From Fragum whitleyi (Eukaryota; Mollusca; Bivalvia; Cardiida; Cardiidae), in NCBI GenBank assembly GCA_948146395.1, contig OX411543.1, positions 70,298,948 to 70,362,947 on the forward strand: DNA of 64,000 bases, read 5' to 3'. Both the position numbers and the translations under genes were made by a program. Shown piece after piece: positions 35,593-46,950 of the stretch. The notes under the pieces are model-generated. The model saw only the letters and a list, made by a program, of their open reading frames with translations. It made no database searches and had not been told where the DNA came from. Positions within the stretch are counted from its first letter, which is position 1. The number at the start of each line of letters is the position of its first letter.

Positions 35593-36014
35593 ACATCGTG
35601 AGATTGACATTTATCTCGATCAAAACCATTCAAAATCACGCGCTCAGCACTCTATACATTCATTCCAAACACACTCAAACCATTCAAAACTCTCCAAACT
35701 CTCTGAAAAAAAAAAAGAAATCAACAACGCCATTCAAAATAATAAAGCTAGAAAAAAATCGCGATTTTACTGAAATAATTCAAATTTTAAGCGTCTGATA
35801 GGTTCTTGAAGAAATAGAAGCCTATTTCTAGAACTTGTATGCATATTTTATTAAAGGGAGGTGATAAATATCGCTTATTTTGTTCACCTTGAACAAAAAT
35901 TGCGATATTGGATTACCTCCCATTAAATTCACCCAAACTCGCTCAATACACTCATTCAATTTGATTCCATAATCATTCCAAAAAATAATTCACCTAGTCA
36001 ATTTCACGATGTTG
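35593..36014 (+). mobile_element. Family H TIR element, copy 2
   Basis: Ends acatcgtgagattgacattt and tcaatttcacgatgttgt. Central gggaggtgataaatatcgct and a paired gcgatattggattacctccc form an internal inverted repeat. Two overlapping frames here are element sequence. Confidence 0.8.
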
Positions 36015-36234
36015 TTATCTGTTAACCTTAATCACTGTACTGCGTCATATTAAATATATGGATTTAGAGATTGAAATTATGTTCTTAAAATCACGCAGAA
36101 TACTTTAAAGGGATGCGATGTCCATTTGGCTATTTGAATCAAATGCTTATGAGATATCGTACAATAAACAAAGTTTTCGGGCAACTGACGTATATAAAAC
36201 GAGGCGTAACCCAAGCTCTTCTTTTTCATGTCAA

Positions 36235-36640
36235 AAATCATTAAAAATCAGGCTTATCCATAATGAAATTGGAATGATTTTGGAATGAAATCGAATGTGT
36301 ACGATGAGTGAGTTTTGGGTGAAATTTACAGGAGGTAATCCAATATCGCTAATTTTGTTAACGTATTTATTACCTACCTTTAAAAGATATGTATATACGT
36401 TCTTTAAATGGCTTCATATTTCTTCAAGAACCAATAAGACACTTACAAATTCAATTAATTCTGTAAAATCGCGATATTTTTAGGGCTACATTTATTTTGA
36501 ATGTTGTTGATCTTATGTTTTAAGTCGTTTTTGGAAGTTTTTGAATGGTTTGAGTGAACGTTTGCAATGAATGAATGGAGCGATATATGAGCGATTAAGA
36601 ACAGTTTTGAATGAGGTCAAGGCCAATTTCATGGTGTTTT
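36235..36640 (-). mobile_element. Family H TIR element, copy 3, inverted
   Basis: gaaattggaatgattttgga, acaggaggtaatccaatatc and the closing gccaatttcatggtgtttt are the reverse complement of the H consensus. Lies about 220 bp from copy 2 in the opposite orientation. Confidence 0.7.
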
Positions 36641-37027
36641 AACTGTATATTTTCGCTTTTATTCATGTCCCGGTACGTGCACCGGGTTTGATAATACAAC
36701 ATAAGTATTGTGGGTGTATAACACAGCCAGTTACACGTGTAAATTATCATGAAAGGGGCGGTGGCAGAATCATGAACAACACAGGCCTATCGACACGTGG
36801 GTTCTGGAAAATATTATAATATTTCAGTTGCGCAAACGTGCATCATGCGCATGACAATAGGGTGAACAGTTGTCTAAAACACACTTCCTTGAATTTTGAA
36901 AAGTTTTAGGTTTCATTGATTCGACAGACATCATTCTTAATAGGCTACATACATTCTCCACCACAAAAGACACGCTTCACTAGATCATTCTCATCTGTGC
37001 AAAACCCTTTTCAAGAGAAACGTTATT
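36641..37027. other. Unassigned sequence
   Basis: Holds a short stem cccggtacgtgcaccggg (36667-36684). No gene recognised. Confidence 0.5.
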
Positions 37028-37230
37028 TTTAGCTCGGCTATTTTCGGAGAAAATCCGAGATATTGCTTTAAACTTGGTGCCGTTGTCGTCGTGTGAAAAC
37101 TTAGACATGTTGTGATATCTCTGGTTCTACTAAAAACATTCACTTGGCACACTGGGTTCTATCAAAAGAGCAACCTATCCTATCCAGGGGAATAACTTAA
37201 GATCGATGCTGTGAAAATTATGCCCCTTTT
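37028..37230 (+). repeat. Possible interspersed-repeat fragment (AGCTCGGCTATT type)
   Basis: Begins tagctcggctattttcggag with a self-complementary ttcggagaaaatccgag. The following text (tggtgccgttgtcgtcgtgt, tatctctggttctacta) resembles a class of repeats frequent in molluscs. No second copy in the window, so this rests on recall. Confidence 0.35.
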
Positions 37231-37822
37231 TAACATGGCCATTTATCTATTATCAAGCAAACAACAGCCGATCATAACAATATCTGAAAAAAAAATACAT
37301 CGTTACGTTTGCCTGTTTCGAGCTCCAAATACAGAATCCTTTACATAATTATGTCAAGACTAAACTTTCTCTTACCTCAGCAGTGGTAAGTGATATGCTT
37401 TCAGATTTCTGCGGTTGTGTAACAAAAGAATTTTGAGAAGTTTTGCTATTTTTGTCGTAAACTTACTCCATAGATATTGTCGAACATTCAGATTTGTTGT
37501 GAAATTCGATTGCAGAATGTACTTATGTCATGTAAAACTACTATAAACTGTCAAGCGAAAATCTGATAAAAGGGATATAAATTTTTAACTTGGACTCGAG
37601 TTGAGGTTATTGTTACAAAGAATATGGCATGTCACTTGATTCGGTATGATATTTTCAACATGTCTAAATAATGCTACGTTTCTTTTGTGGTACAGTATAC
37701 AAGTAAGAACCTGAATATAGATACAATCTATGTCGATACTTCGGCTAATGCCTTTTTTTAAAGAAATATTACATAGAAATGTCACAACTACATCTTTACA
37801 TTTCTACTGTGCGGCCATATTG
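37231..37822. other. Unassigned sequence
   Basis: No gene or shared repeat recognised. Confidence 0.5.
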
Positions 37823-37824
37823 TA

Positions 37825-38405
37825 CACTGAAACGAACTTCTAAACGGCCACTCGGTTTTTGCAGAAAAAGTTATATTTTCTTTGGTATCTGGTATGCGAA
37901 AAAGGCGAATTGTATTAGAAAAGTCATTAAGGGAGAATCTTCAATTAACTTCGACCTGAAATAATGTGAGGAAAGCAGCGAATTTGACGGGAATCAAAGA
38001 GTACCCCTGATTTCAAAATTAACATTGGTGGGTGGGGTAATTTTAACATTTTTTGTTGTGAGAGAAACAAAAGAATCATAATGTTATTTTCTTCAGTGAT
38101 TTGGGATCTGACACACAATAGTCATTGAAATTTGTAACTTTTAGGATTAAATTTCGCGTATTTCTTAGACCGAAAATTTGAAATTCTCCGAAAATATGCA
38201 ACTTTTGTGACTTTCGAATTGGTGGATTCTTGTGTTTGACCGTTTGCTACAGACACCGAGGACAAAAAATCGAATCCACTCTTCTTTTTGAATACGTTTA
38301 ATTGAACGGTCTTTCATATGCAAATAAAAGATACTTCATTAACTGACTACAAATATGTTAAACTGTGGCAAATGCAAGGTGGCCGTTTAGAAGTTCGTTT
38401 CAGTG
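37825..38405. mobile_element. Family L TIR element, complete copy
   Basis: 581 bp. Left cactgaaacgaacttctaaa (cggcca) and right (tggccg) tttagaagttcgtttcagtg are perfect 26-bp inverted ends, flanked by TA (37823-37824, 38406-38407). The short frame at its left end is terminal sequence. A second, truncated copy lies at 46405. Confidence 0.85.
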
Positions 38406-38407
38406 TA

Positions 38408-39271
38408 TGTTTGCATTTGTCGTCGCCGCTGGAAACATGACGTCATTTTGGCATAATTAGTTCAACGTCATCTGGCGAATTGACGTTGCTAGACGTAATG
38501 TCACTATTTGGCGCACATAAGTAATTGAATACTGTTTGGAGAGTCCACAAGCTACTTTTAACGTTGCATCCATAGGGTTTTGCTGCCTCTGTATTCATAA
38601 TCCCTCGTGTAACTGGCGCTCTGTCCTTTCGGTCCCGTAACATATCCGTAACACAGCTACATACACATCATCCACGGGATTAGAATACGATTGAATGTGG
38701 TCGACATTGAGGAAGAATAAAGTATAAGTAAAAAATACATAATTTATGTGTATATAATATTTGGTTTTATCGTGGTATTATTTTACAAAATATCAGAAAG
38801 CCAAATTCTGCGTTGGAAGAAAAAATATGTTACACAATAATATGTTCTATTTTATTTTCTTAAATACTGGAAAAAGGCTCGCCTAGGAACTTTTACCTCA
38901 CCTTATTTAAAGATGAATGAACGAAGAACGTAAAATAGAAAAAAGTCGTATAATGCCAAAACTGCCACCAAACAGACTATGTCGACGAAAAACGGGTTAA
39001 TCTAATTATGAACCCGGGTCCTATTACCGCGAGACACGCCCTGTCCCGCCCCTAAAGCTGCGGTACGGCAATTTACAATACAGCGCATAATTTAATTAAG
39101 ACCTTCATTTAGCGTCGAAATTAGAGAAAAATCATGCGAATGATAATAAAATCGGCACCATGATTGCTAAAAAAATAATTTATTCATGTTGTAAATTAAA
39201 ACCTCGTGAAATTTAACTCGTAGAACATGTTAATATGTATCGAATTTGATAAATCGTGTGAAAAGAGAGTA
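38408..39271. other. Unassigned sequence
   Basis: Includes a short GC-rich patch (gagacacgccctgtcccgcc, near 39030) of no clear function. No gene recognised. Confidence 0.5.
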
Positions 39272-39436
39272 TTTAGGGTAGTGGACCCGTATTAGTTCAG
39301 CAACATTTCGGAACTCATGATCTTTCTCAATGTTGACCGAGGTTTCTTAATGAAAACCAATAGGAAACCTCGGTTAACACTATTAAAGTTCATTATTTCT
39401 GAAATGATGCGGAACTATTACGGGTCTGCTACCTAA
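39272..39436. mobile_element. Family C palindromic MITE, copy 2
   Basis: ttagggtagtggacccgtat at the left, gcggaactattacgggtctg at the right, central gaccgaggtttctt / aggaaacctcggtt. Confidence 0.85.
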
Positions 39437-39510
39437 AAATACAGTGTTACACTAACTTGTAAAAAAACATTGCTCGCAATGAACAAAATTAAGGAGAGTT
39501 AACATCCAGC

Positions 39511-39638
39511 CATTCGTTTAGGATAACAACACAATGCAAACTGTTTTCAAATTTTACCCCGCTTTGCACGCAAGTGCACGTGCAATGCGGGGTAAAGATG
39601 GCAAACAGTCTGCACGTATTTTCCATCCTGAATTCAGG
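39511..39638. mobile_element. Family A MITE
   Basis: A full palindrome. cattcgtttaggataacaac to ttttccatcctgaattcagg, with central ccccgctttgcacgcaagtg. Confidence 0.8.
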
Positions 39639-40005
39639 GCTAATCTGGGGCTCGCTTACTAAACTTTAGAAAAAAAATCGTTAGGCAAAATAGCAATTCG
39701 GACATGGTGTTTTCATTTATTGTTAGATTCTGTCTTGCATTATCTCATCGGAATATTCTAATGAGCTGATGCATGGTAGAATTCCATATTTATTTACCAA
39801 TCAAGAGGCAACTTTTAATTTTGACATACGCAAAAAAATTATCGTAAGATGTTAAGTAAACCGGGCCACTGGCTCTCATGCGGGTCGCACGAACCGAATC
39901 TTTCCTAAGTGATGAGCAAATATATGCATGTATACTTTCTAAAAAAATCAACACCTGGAGATTCATTACGGAATGTTTGGAAGTTTCTTATGGTGCGATC
40001 GTATG

Positions 40006-41080
40006 GACGTCGCGCACGGTAATGCTTAACATTTGAAATCGTGCGTCTCCTTTATAGTTCAATCTGCTTTTTCTTCCAAACCTGTTAGCCGATTTCTATG
40101 TTCTTTATAGCAAATGAACAACAAAAAAAGCATACTTTGAAATAATATTTGTTAGGTTAACTGAAGGTAAACAAATTCTCGTTAAATAAAGTTTCTTTTA
40201 AGAAAAATTCTTAAATTACGTCTGTAAAACGTAACAAATTATGTGTTGGTGGATTTCTTTTAGACCCTTAAAATGCGTAAAATAGTTCGTGAAAATTGTT
40301 GAGAATGTTTATATTTGCGCGAGAAGGTTCATCAACCTAGAATATGAACTAAGTCGTCTGTTAGTGAAATAAGAAACAATTGGTAGCGATATATTTAACA
40401 ATTCAAAAGTTGCAAAAACGTCAAATTTTAGCGAAAAATCGGCGTGAAATTTCACAAAGTTTTCTCAATATCTTTATCAATAATAGATAAAAGTTTTTGA
40501 AATTTCAAAATAAAAATATTATTTTTTTCTAGTTTTCGATAATGTGGTCCAAAATATTAATACGCAATATACAACAAAATAAAAAAGTGAAAATCTGTGT
40601 GGACACAATTTCTACATTACGCGAATTTTATAGCCAGTTTTCAAAATGTTTCACTGCAGCGTTTCATTATCAAAATGATTATCATAAATCATTCTATATT
40701 TTTGAAATATTATTTTTTCGTATAGCCACCAGGAAAAACTTCGTAGAGATACATTTGAAAATATCAAAAATATTCAGATTTGTTTGTGTGGACATACTTT
40801 TCAAAAACGTAATGTTTTTAATGTCTTACGTCATTACATTGCGCGCTGTGAATTTTTGATCAATCAATGATTAAAGCTGATTGATGATAAAATTGCTTCC
40901 TGCGGGAAAAAGATATATCCTATCTTACCCGGTATACTACTTATATAGCAATTAAAATAAAAATGCATGGCAAAATCAACATGCGATAAACAAGAAGCGC
41001 TTCAGTCATGTACATGGTGTAATAACGTCTAAATAGCAAATCGACGTTACAAAATGTTAAGCATTAGCGTGCGCGACGTC
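40006..41080. mobile_element. 1,075-bp TIR element, single copy
   Basis: Left gacgtcgcgcacggtaatgc (ttaacattt) and right (aaatgttaa) gcattagcgtgcgcgacgtc are about 29-bp inverted ends with one mismatch. A 3-bp flank, atg, is repeated (40003-40005, 41081-41083). A 105-codon plus frame at 40542-40859 is phenylalanine/isoleucine/lysine-rich and unrecognised. The interior is very AT-rich. Confidence 0.65.
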
Positions 41081-41111
41081 ATGACAATTTGAGATATTTG
41101 TACAGTTAACA

Positions 41112-41551
41112 ACATCGTGTATTTGAAAAGTTCAAAGCTTTTGAATGAATTCGGAGTGATTTTGAATGAGTGTGTGGAACGAGTTTCGAATGAAAATTAA
41201 GGGGGATAATACAATATCGCTAATTTCTATCAAATTGAACGAAGTGATATTTCATTACCTCACGTCAAACATTAACGTGTCAATATGTGTGTGTCCTCAC
41301 GTACTCATCAGACGATTTAAATCTAAACCGTGAAAAAACTCGTGGAATAGTATGATGAATTTAAAGATTTTTTTCATCGTTTTGAATGTATTCGAATTGT
41401 TTTAACGATTTCGGATTGTTTTTGGGGATATGGAGTGAATATTTTTTATGAATGAATGAATGAATGAATGAATGAATAAATGAATGAATGGAATCATCAT
41501 TTAGCGATTTAGAATGCCTTTGATCGAGGAAATTGTCAATTTCATGATGTT
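41112..41551 (-). mobile_element. Family H TIR element, copy 4
   Basis: Starts acatcgtgtatttgaaaagt, has gggggataatacaatatcgc, and closes attgtcaatttcatgatgtt. It contains an (AATG)n run at 41449-41491, a local expansion of the aatgaatg motif typical of the family. Confidence 0.7.
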
Positions 41552-42331
41552 ACTAAATGTAAAAGCTAAATTTGACGGTAAGCCACCATAAGAAAATCAA
41601 TAGAACTCTATGAACTTCTCTAATTCTTATGTAATTCTCACTTTTTGTGAACTTTTTAAAAATCTTTCTATCATTTTGATTTAAATCATAATCACAAATA
41701 TAATCAATTGAACCATATTTCATTATTCGTCGATCTTCTTCCAGATTATAAATCCGCGATTGAACTTTGTTTTCGAAAACACATTTTGATAAAGATTACC
41801 TTTTTTATAGAAAAGATATACCGTAAAAGCTCTAACACAACCCCGGAGATTAATTAATTTACTATAAGAAGGGCATCGGGGCTTAAGTTGCGGTCTTAAG
41901 GAGTGGAAAATAGCTCAAATGCTACTGCATTTTCAGCCATTTTACACGTCTTCTTAACAGGAAATCTCAGGTAAATAAAAAAAACCCTAAAGTCAATCAT
42001 TGTTTTAAGTATTGAAATAAGACAAAAACTAAACATAAGGTTGGAACAAGTTAAATCTACCCTCCGTTAAAATCATTGTTGAATCGGTTTGGTTGAGGTT
42101 GAAACTTTGTTTTTACCGAATATCGTTTTAACAAAACAATTTTGATGTCTGAAGAAGGGGATTGGGGTTGATTAGAGCATTGTGCTCTATAAAACCTTTT
42201 ATTTCACACCTAAACAATTTAGACCAATGACATCGCTTATTTTGTATCACGTGAGAGTGAAATATCTAGATCCATATTGTACAACCAGAATGAGGCTACT
42301 GTGCAATACGGATTTTATTCCAAAAGGCAAC
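41552..42331. other. Unassigned sequence with family E terminus
   Basis: taccgtaaaagctctaacac at 41819 matches the end of family E, but no partner end follows. No gene recognised. Confidence 0.45.
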
Positions 42332-42387
42332 CTATATTGTATGATGAAAGTGAGGCAAGCTATATTGTACGATGAAAGCGAGGCTGC
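42332..42387 (+). repeat. 28-bp tandem duplication
   Basis: Two units of ctatattgtaygatgaaagy (gaggcaag / gaggctgc). A weaker third unit may lie upstream near 42270-42297. The period breaks reading frame, so it is not a protein repeat. Confidence 0.7.
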
Positions 42388-42847
42388 AGTCCCGAATATA
42401 GAAATTGTATCAAACCCTCTGTTCGGAGGTATTGAAATAAGTTTGATCTTGAGAAGATTCTTGATTTCTTCATTTGTTACATTGTTTAGCAAGTAAAAGA
42501 AGAATGCAAGTGACTAAGAGGGACACAAAATTGTTGTTGTTTCTTGATTTTAGAACATCATTTGTTCGCATGAAAATATACATTTCAAGCGACGACGGGT
42601 AGTCAACCTGTTTTATGTTGATTACATATTATAATCAGTAGGCACTTATCGACTTGACACATGAAATAAACATTTCACGTGGAATTCTATTTTTAGAACA
42701 AATGTTTGTTTCAATTTCAACATGTCAATAGTGACTTGCATTTGACGCCCTTATCGGAATTATTTTGGGTCTTTTCCCTTTGTCTCTCTCAAATGCCGTA
42801 AATCGTTAATTGTGGAACTTTAAGTGTATGGTGTGAAATAAAGATGT

Positions 42848-43004
42848 CATTTAACATGATTGAGTGCAATACTGAATTCATTGGATTCGTACCCTGCAGA
42901 ACAAGTCTATATTTTGACTCGGCTATCGCCTCGTCAAATATAGACTGATTCTGCAGGGTACTCATCCAATAGAATTCAGTATTGTACACGATCATGTTAA
43001 ATAA
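42848..43004. repeat. Long single-copy palindrome
   Basis: Arms of about 70 bp run from catttaacatgattgagtgc to agtctatattttgac and back as gtcaaatatagactgattct to cgatcatgttaaat. The loop is tcggctatcgcctc. Pairing is about 85-90 percent by eye. It is probably a palindromic MITE without another copy here. Confidence 0.75.
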
Positions 43005-43059
43005 CCTCTTATTACGGTACAGTTCTTAAGTTCACATTTTTACATTCTTAGACTTAATA

Positions 43060-43257
43060 CTGCTGATGAGAAGATTTCAGAAATTCTCATAGTTGTTGCC
43101 TACTAGAACCCGTCCAAATGTGAAGCCGCTGATCAGAAGGTTTCAGAAATTCATCTAGTTTTTGCCGACTTGTACCAGTCCAAATGTGAAGCCGCTGATG
43201 AGAAGATTTCAGAAGTTCCCCTAGTTGATGCCTTCTAGAGCAAGTCTAAATTTGAAG
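43060..43257 (+). repeat. 66-bp tandem repeat, three units
   Basis: Units begin at 43060, 43126 and 43192 and share gctgatgagaagatttcaga and agtccaaatgtgaagc. The period is 22 codons. In the frame starting at 43062 the middle unit is fully open (ADQKVSEIHLVFADLYQSKC), but units 1 and 3 have TAG at the same codon, where unit 2 has TTG. It could be a decayed repetitive coding segment or a non-coding minisatellite. Confidence 0.75.
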
Positions 43258-43512
43258 AATCACGGGACATCGGGTAACGTTTCATCCGAAAGACAAGAAT
43301 GAAGGCCACTTATGACTCTCGCCAATGATTTAATAAATATGCCAAGCAAGAAATGTATTATTCTGGAATTAAAATATCGAACGGCGATCAAACTATCGTA
43401 AATACAGCTTTTTGAGTATTTTGGTAGGGCATATATATTTAGCTTGTCAAAAATGTGCAAACAAAGAATAGTTTTCACAACGGTCAACATGGACAGTCCG
43501 GACCAGAGTGTT

Positions 43513-43757
43513 CTTAAATGCGACCCGTCACCCGAAAAGGGACCATCTGGGTAGTGCGTTAGGTGTTGAACCTTGTCAGAATGCAAGGACTGTGCAGACT
43601 CATTAGGTCGAATTTTGTCGCTCTACACTAATTTTTTTATTCTAAAATGATCAAAATATTCGACTTCTAATTAACATCTACTAGAACCAATCTCTTTTTC
43701 ATATATTTATTTTACGGAGTTCCGAGATGATCCATTTTCGCGTGACGGTTCACACAT
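43513..43757. mobile_element. Family G MITE, copy
   Basis: tgcgacccgtcacccgaaaa (gggaccatctgg) at the left and gatccattttcgcgtgacgg at the right. The internal tcgaattttgtcgctcta is shared. Confidence 0.8.
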
Positions 43758-43789
43758 TTTAATATTCGACTGACATAACTAAAATTGTT

Positions 43790-44004
43790 TTAAGCGTCTG
43801 GTTGATTCTAGAAGAAAAATGAGGCTATCTAAAGAATTTGTACGCATATCCTATTAAAGGGAGGTAATAAATAACGCTTATTTTGTTCATCTTGAACAAT
43901 ATTAACGGTATAAAATTGCCTCTCTTTAATTTCACTCAAAACTCATTCAATTTTATTCCAAAATTATTCCAAAATCATTCATCTTGTCAATTTCACAATG
44001 TTGT
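43790..44004 (+). mobile_element. Family H element, 3' half
   Basis: Central gggaggtaataaataacgct, then caaaactcattcaattttat and the end tcaatttcacaatgttgt. The 5' half is missing. Confidence 0.7.
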
Positions 44005-44698
44005 CAACTGCATTAAAGTTAAATGAAAGGGACTGGTCTCAGACAGGAAATTAAGAATGAGTAACAATGACCAAACAAGGGTTATTTCACCTCAGATGCC
44101 CCGTCCAGGGAGACAGGTGTCGTTTTGGCCGTTAGGGGGCGGGGTTATCGGTCACCCCCGGGGCGTATGGTTCTGCTCATTAGTTTCTGCCTCTGACCCT
44201 TTCCACTGTGGTGGATACACAGATTCCTCATTGAAATTTAATTTTCCAGCCAAAAATTGGTTACTGAATTTTGAATTCTTCTTTTTCTCTAGTTTTAGCT
44301 TCTCTTATTGCTAATCATTCGAATATTTGCACACCCTTATCTTTTCTTTCATAAACATGACAATACCAGTTTTTTTTTTCACTCGTTATTTGGTCTAAAT
44401 ATTTTATAAATTATACAAAGGGCCATTACAGTAAGAAGGACTATTTGTAATTAATTTGTGATGCAAGTAAGCAAATTGAATACAGTATAAGAGTAAGTAT
44501 CTTACATTTTAACCTGTGTTGATATGACAAACTCGCCTAGTCCAAATGTAACACTTCAGCATAGGTTCAAGTCCCGTCAGAGTAAAAAAAAATATTTCTC
44601 CGCTATTGTTGAAAAATCCCTGTCGTAGAATAAGATATACGTCTAGCATTTTAGCCGGTGTGGGACATTACGAAAACTTTACACGTGCCGCGGTATAT
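44005..44698. other. Unassigned sequence with a GC-rich patch
   Basis: 44085-44185 is locally GC-rich (gccgttagggggcggggtta, cacccccggggcgt). Frames on both strands are open through it. A tRNA B-box-like ggttcaagtcccg at 44567 may be a SINE remnant. Confidence 0.4.
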
Positions 44699-44940
44699 AT
44701 TGAGTAGTCTTGACACGTGAAATGTGAAAAAAATAAATTCTCTATCTTCCTGAAAAAATATCCATCCAATAGACAGTCTCTACCTACAGAAAGCAGTCTC
44801 TACCTACAGAAAGTTATTTATTGAATTGTCTGGGCACGTGAAATTTGCAAAAAATAAATTCTCTATCTTCCTGAAAAAATATCCATCCAATAGGCAGTCT
44901 CTACCTACAGAAAGCAGTCTCTACCTACAGAAAGGAGTCT
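44699..44940 (+). repeat. 121-bp tandem duplication
   Basis: 44699-44819 and 44820-44940 share attgagtagtcttgacacgt / attgaattgtctgggcacgt, aaataaattctctatcttcc and tgaaaaaatatccatccaat. Each copy runs into the 20-bp units described next. Confidence 0.85.
44774..44813 (+). repeat. 20-bp units, two copies
   Basis: Two identical cagtctctacctacagaaag units at the end of the first 121-bp copy. Confidence 0.9.
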
Positions 44941-45034
44941 CTACCTACAGAAAGCAGTCTCTACCTACAGAAAGGAGTCTCTACCTACAGAAAGCAGTCT
45001 CTACCTACAGAAAGGAGTCTCTACCTACAGAAAG
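44895..45034 (+). repeat. 20-bp tandem array, seven units, alternating
   Basis: Seven units of cagtctctacctacagaaag differ only at the first base, in the order c,c,g,c,g,c,g. The last six form three 40-bp dimers, a higher-order structure. There are no spacers. Confidence 0.95.
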
Positions 45035-45061
45035 TAAAGTTTAGACTGATTGATCAGATTT

Positions 45062-45148
45062 TAACACATCGTCGTTGTTATTCAAAAACCTATTTACTAC
45101 AGCTTTTAGCAAGCTGTAGTAACGGGGTTTAAAAAACCTCGACGACAT
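45062..45148. repeat. Hairpin with cgtcg ends
   Basis: gtcgttgttattcaaaaacc to tactacagctt pairs with aagctgtagtaacggggttt to cctcgacgac. Its core matches the 11.6-kb hairpin. Confidence 0.55.
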
Positions 45149-46404
45149 GCACGTCTTAATCTTAGTCTTTACTGTGAAAAATCACGAACAGCCCATTTAA
45201 AGAACAAACTTTCAAGTTTTTTATAGTTTATATGTACGCCAAAACTTAAATGGGACTGGTCATCATATCGCATAACCCTTTGTTTTAATCTTTTATTTAC
45301 ATTTTTATAACGTTTCGTCGCTGATTAAGAATAAAAGGGTGAAAATGGATTTAACGGTTTTAAACATCTGTTCCAATAATCTAATACCACTTTGACCCTT
45401 TCCTTGATAACACTTTAACACCAACAAAGTCCCTGCACATTACTGAATACAATCGAATGACAAAAATAATATTGAAAACATGATAGCCCCTCTGGAAAAA
45501 AATATGTTATCATGATAAGAAAAAAAAATGGCTGATAATTTTCTAAAGAATCTAAAAGAGACAAAAAAGTAAAGAAATGAATTTTCTGAAAGTGCTTGTC
45601 GTTAATGTGTGGTGTAAAGAGTTGATGATAATTTTTCTGCATTTGAGTGATTTCTGATGGCCATTAGCTCACTATTGGAACCAAAAAGTTCATTGCCTCT
45701 GTTTCAACGATAAGGGGGGCTTTGTGTTTGAAGTACCTCGGTCACTTTGATTATGATCGTCATCGAAACCCAGCCCCCTTGATGTTGGTCATTCATGTTT
45801 ATTAATTGTTTATGATTCGTTAGTTACTGTCAATTTCACTTATAAATGAAAAAAAAGAATTCAATTTAACTTTCACAAAATTTGACGACAAAATCTGACT
45901 ATTTCGCTAACTAAATCAGATATTGCGCGGGCTGTCAAACGTTCTAGGTAAACAGAAACTGAGTGGCTAGACGATAGTTCTGAGAGTTTTAAGTTCGATC
46001 TCTGATGATCGTCTTCTCTCACTCTCTTTATAAGGTTGTACATGTTTGTAAGGTGTGTGTGACATTAAAAATGACAAAAACTTCCGAAACAAAGGTCACT
46101 TATAGGACGCAATGCCTTTATTTCATGCAACTTCCTTGTTTCCTTTTTAAGTAGACACTTTTGTCATCCAAGCAATAAGTGACAGAATGTTACGCAATAT
46201 CTGTCACACAATCATTTTTTATTATGCAATGAACACTGTACTGACCTGATATGACCAGCCTGATAACATATTTGATATCAGGCAGTCTATTTTTAGAAAC
46301 AGTTTGCGTATGAATGGTCGAAACCAGAACCATTTCATATGAATGTCTTTGAATTAAAAGGTTTCATTGATTCAAAGCGCTGAAAATTAATTGCATGACA
46401 TATA
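45149..46404. other. Unassigned sequence
   Basis: An aagttcgatctctg B-box-like motif near 45989 may be SINE debris. No gene recognised. Confidence 0.45.
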
Positions 46405-46745
46405 TACTGAAACGAACTTCTAAACGGCCTCTTAGTTTTAATAAAAAAAGTAATACATGTATTTCCTTTGGTTTCTGAAATTGAAAATAGTCAAATAGTG
46501 TTAGGTGAATCATTCAGCGCAAACTTTCATTTAATTTTAACCCGAAAAAAAAAATAAATAGAAAAAGAAAATAAATAAAAATTAGAAAGCAGAGAATTTG
46601 AAGGATATTCAAGGATGCCCCTGGTGTTGAATTTAACATTTTTAGCTCGTGTGAAGAAAGAAATCAAAATTTTAATTTCTTCATAAAACTTACAAAACAA
46701 AAACTATCGAAATATGTCACATTTTCGATTTAGTAAATATAACGT
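46405..46745 (+). mobile_element. Family L element, truncated copy
   Basis: ctgaaacgaacttctaaacg, then tttcctttggtttctgaaat, gcagagaatttgaagg and ggatgcccctg parallel the first 250 bp of the complete copy. An A-rich expansion lies at 46546-46585. The right TIR is absent. Confidence 0.7.
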
Positions 46746-46763
46746 TGATATATATGTTCCTGG

Positions 46764-46835
46764 CCCATTTGCATAGTTATTCCACTAGTATAATAACAAC
46801 CGTGTAATATCCCGTGACGTAGATCATATTATAAA
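46764..46835 (+). mobile_element. Family D MITE, 3' fragment
   Basis: catttgcatagttattccac (octamer at 46767-46774), tataataacaaccgtgtaat and gacgtagatcatattataa. Confidence 0.75.
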
Positions 46836-46870
46836 AACCCCTTATTGATATTTTAATTTGTGTCTATTTT

Positions 46871-46950
46871 AGTATAACAACAGAGTGGAAGCTTTAATCT
46901 CAAGTTGAAATTTGGAGAACAGTTTCATAATCCCGAACCCTATTCAGTTA
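46871..46950. mobile_element. Family B MITE, right half
   Basis: gtataacaacagagtggaag, tttaatctcaagttgaaat and gtttcataatcccgaaccct follow the right arm of family B. Confidence 0.55.

Noticed and set aside
44152..44304. Minus frame with residues such as EESVYPPQWKGSEAETNEQN
   Set aside because: It looks protein-like, but it has no ATG or good acceptor, and a plus-strand frame through the same GC-rich patch is just as open. Composition alone explains both.
44895..45034. CRISPR-like array of 20-bp repeats
   Set aside because: Units are contiguous with no spacers, and the context is eukaryotic. It is a minisatellite.
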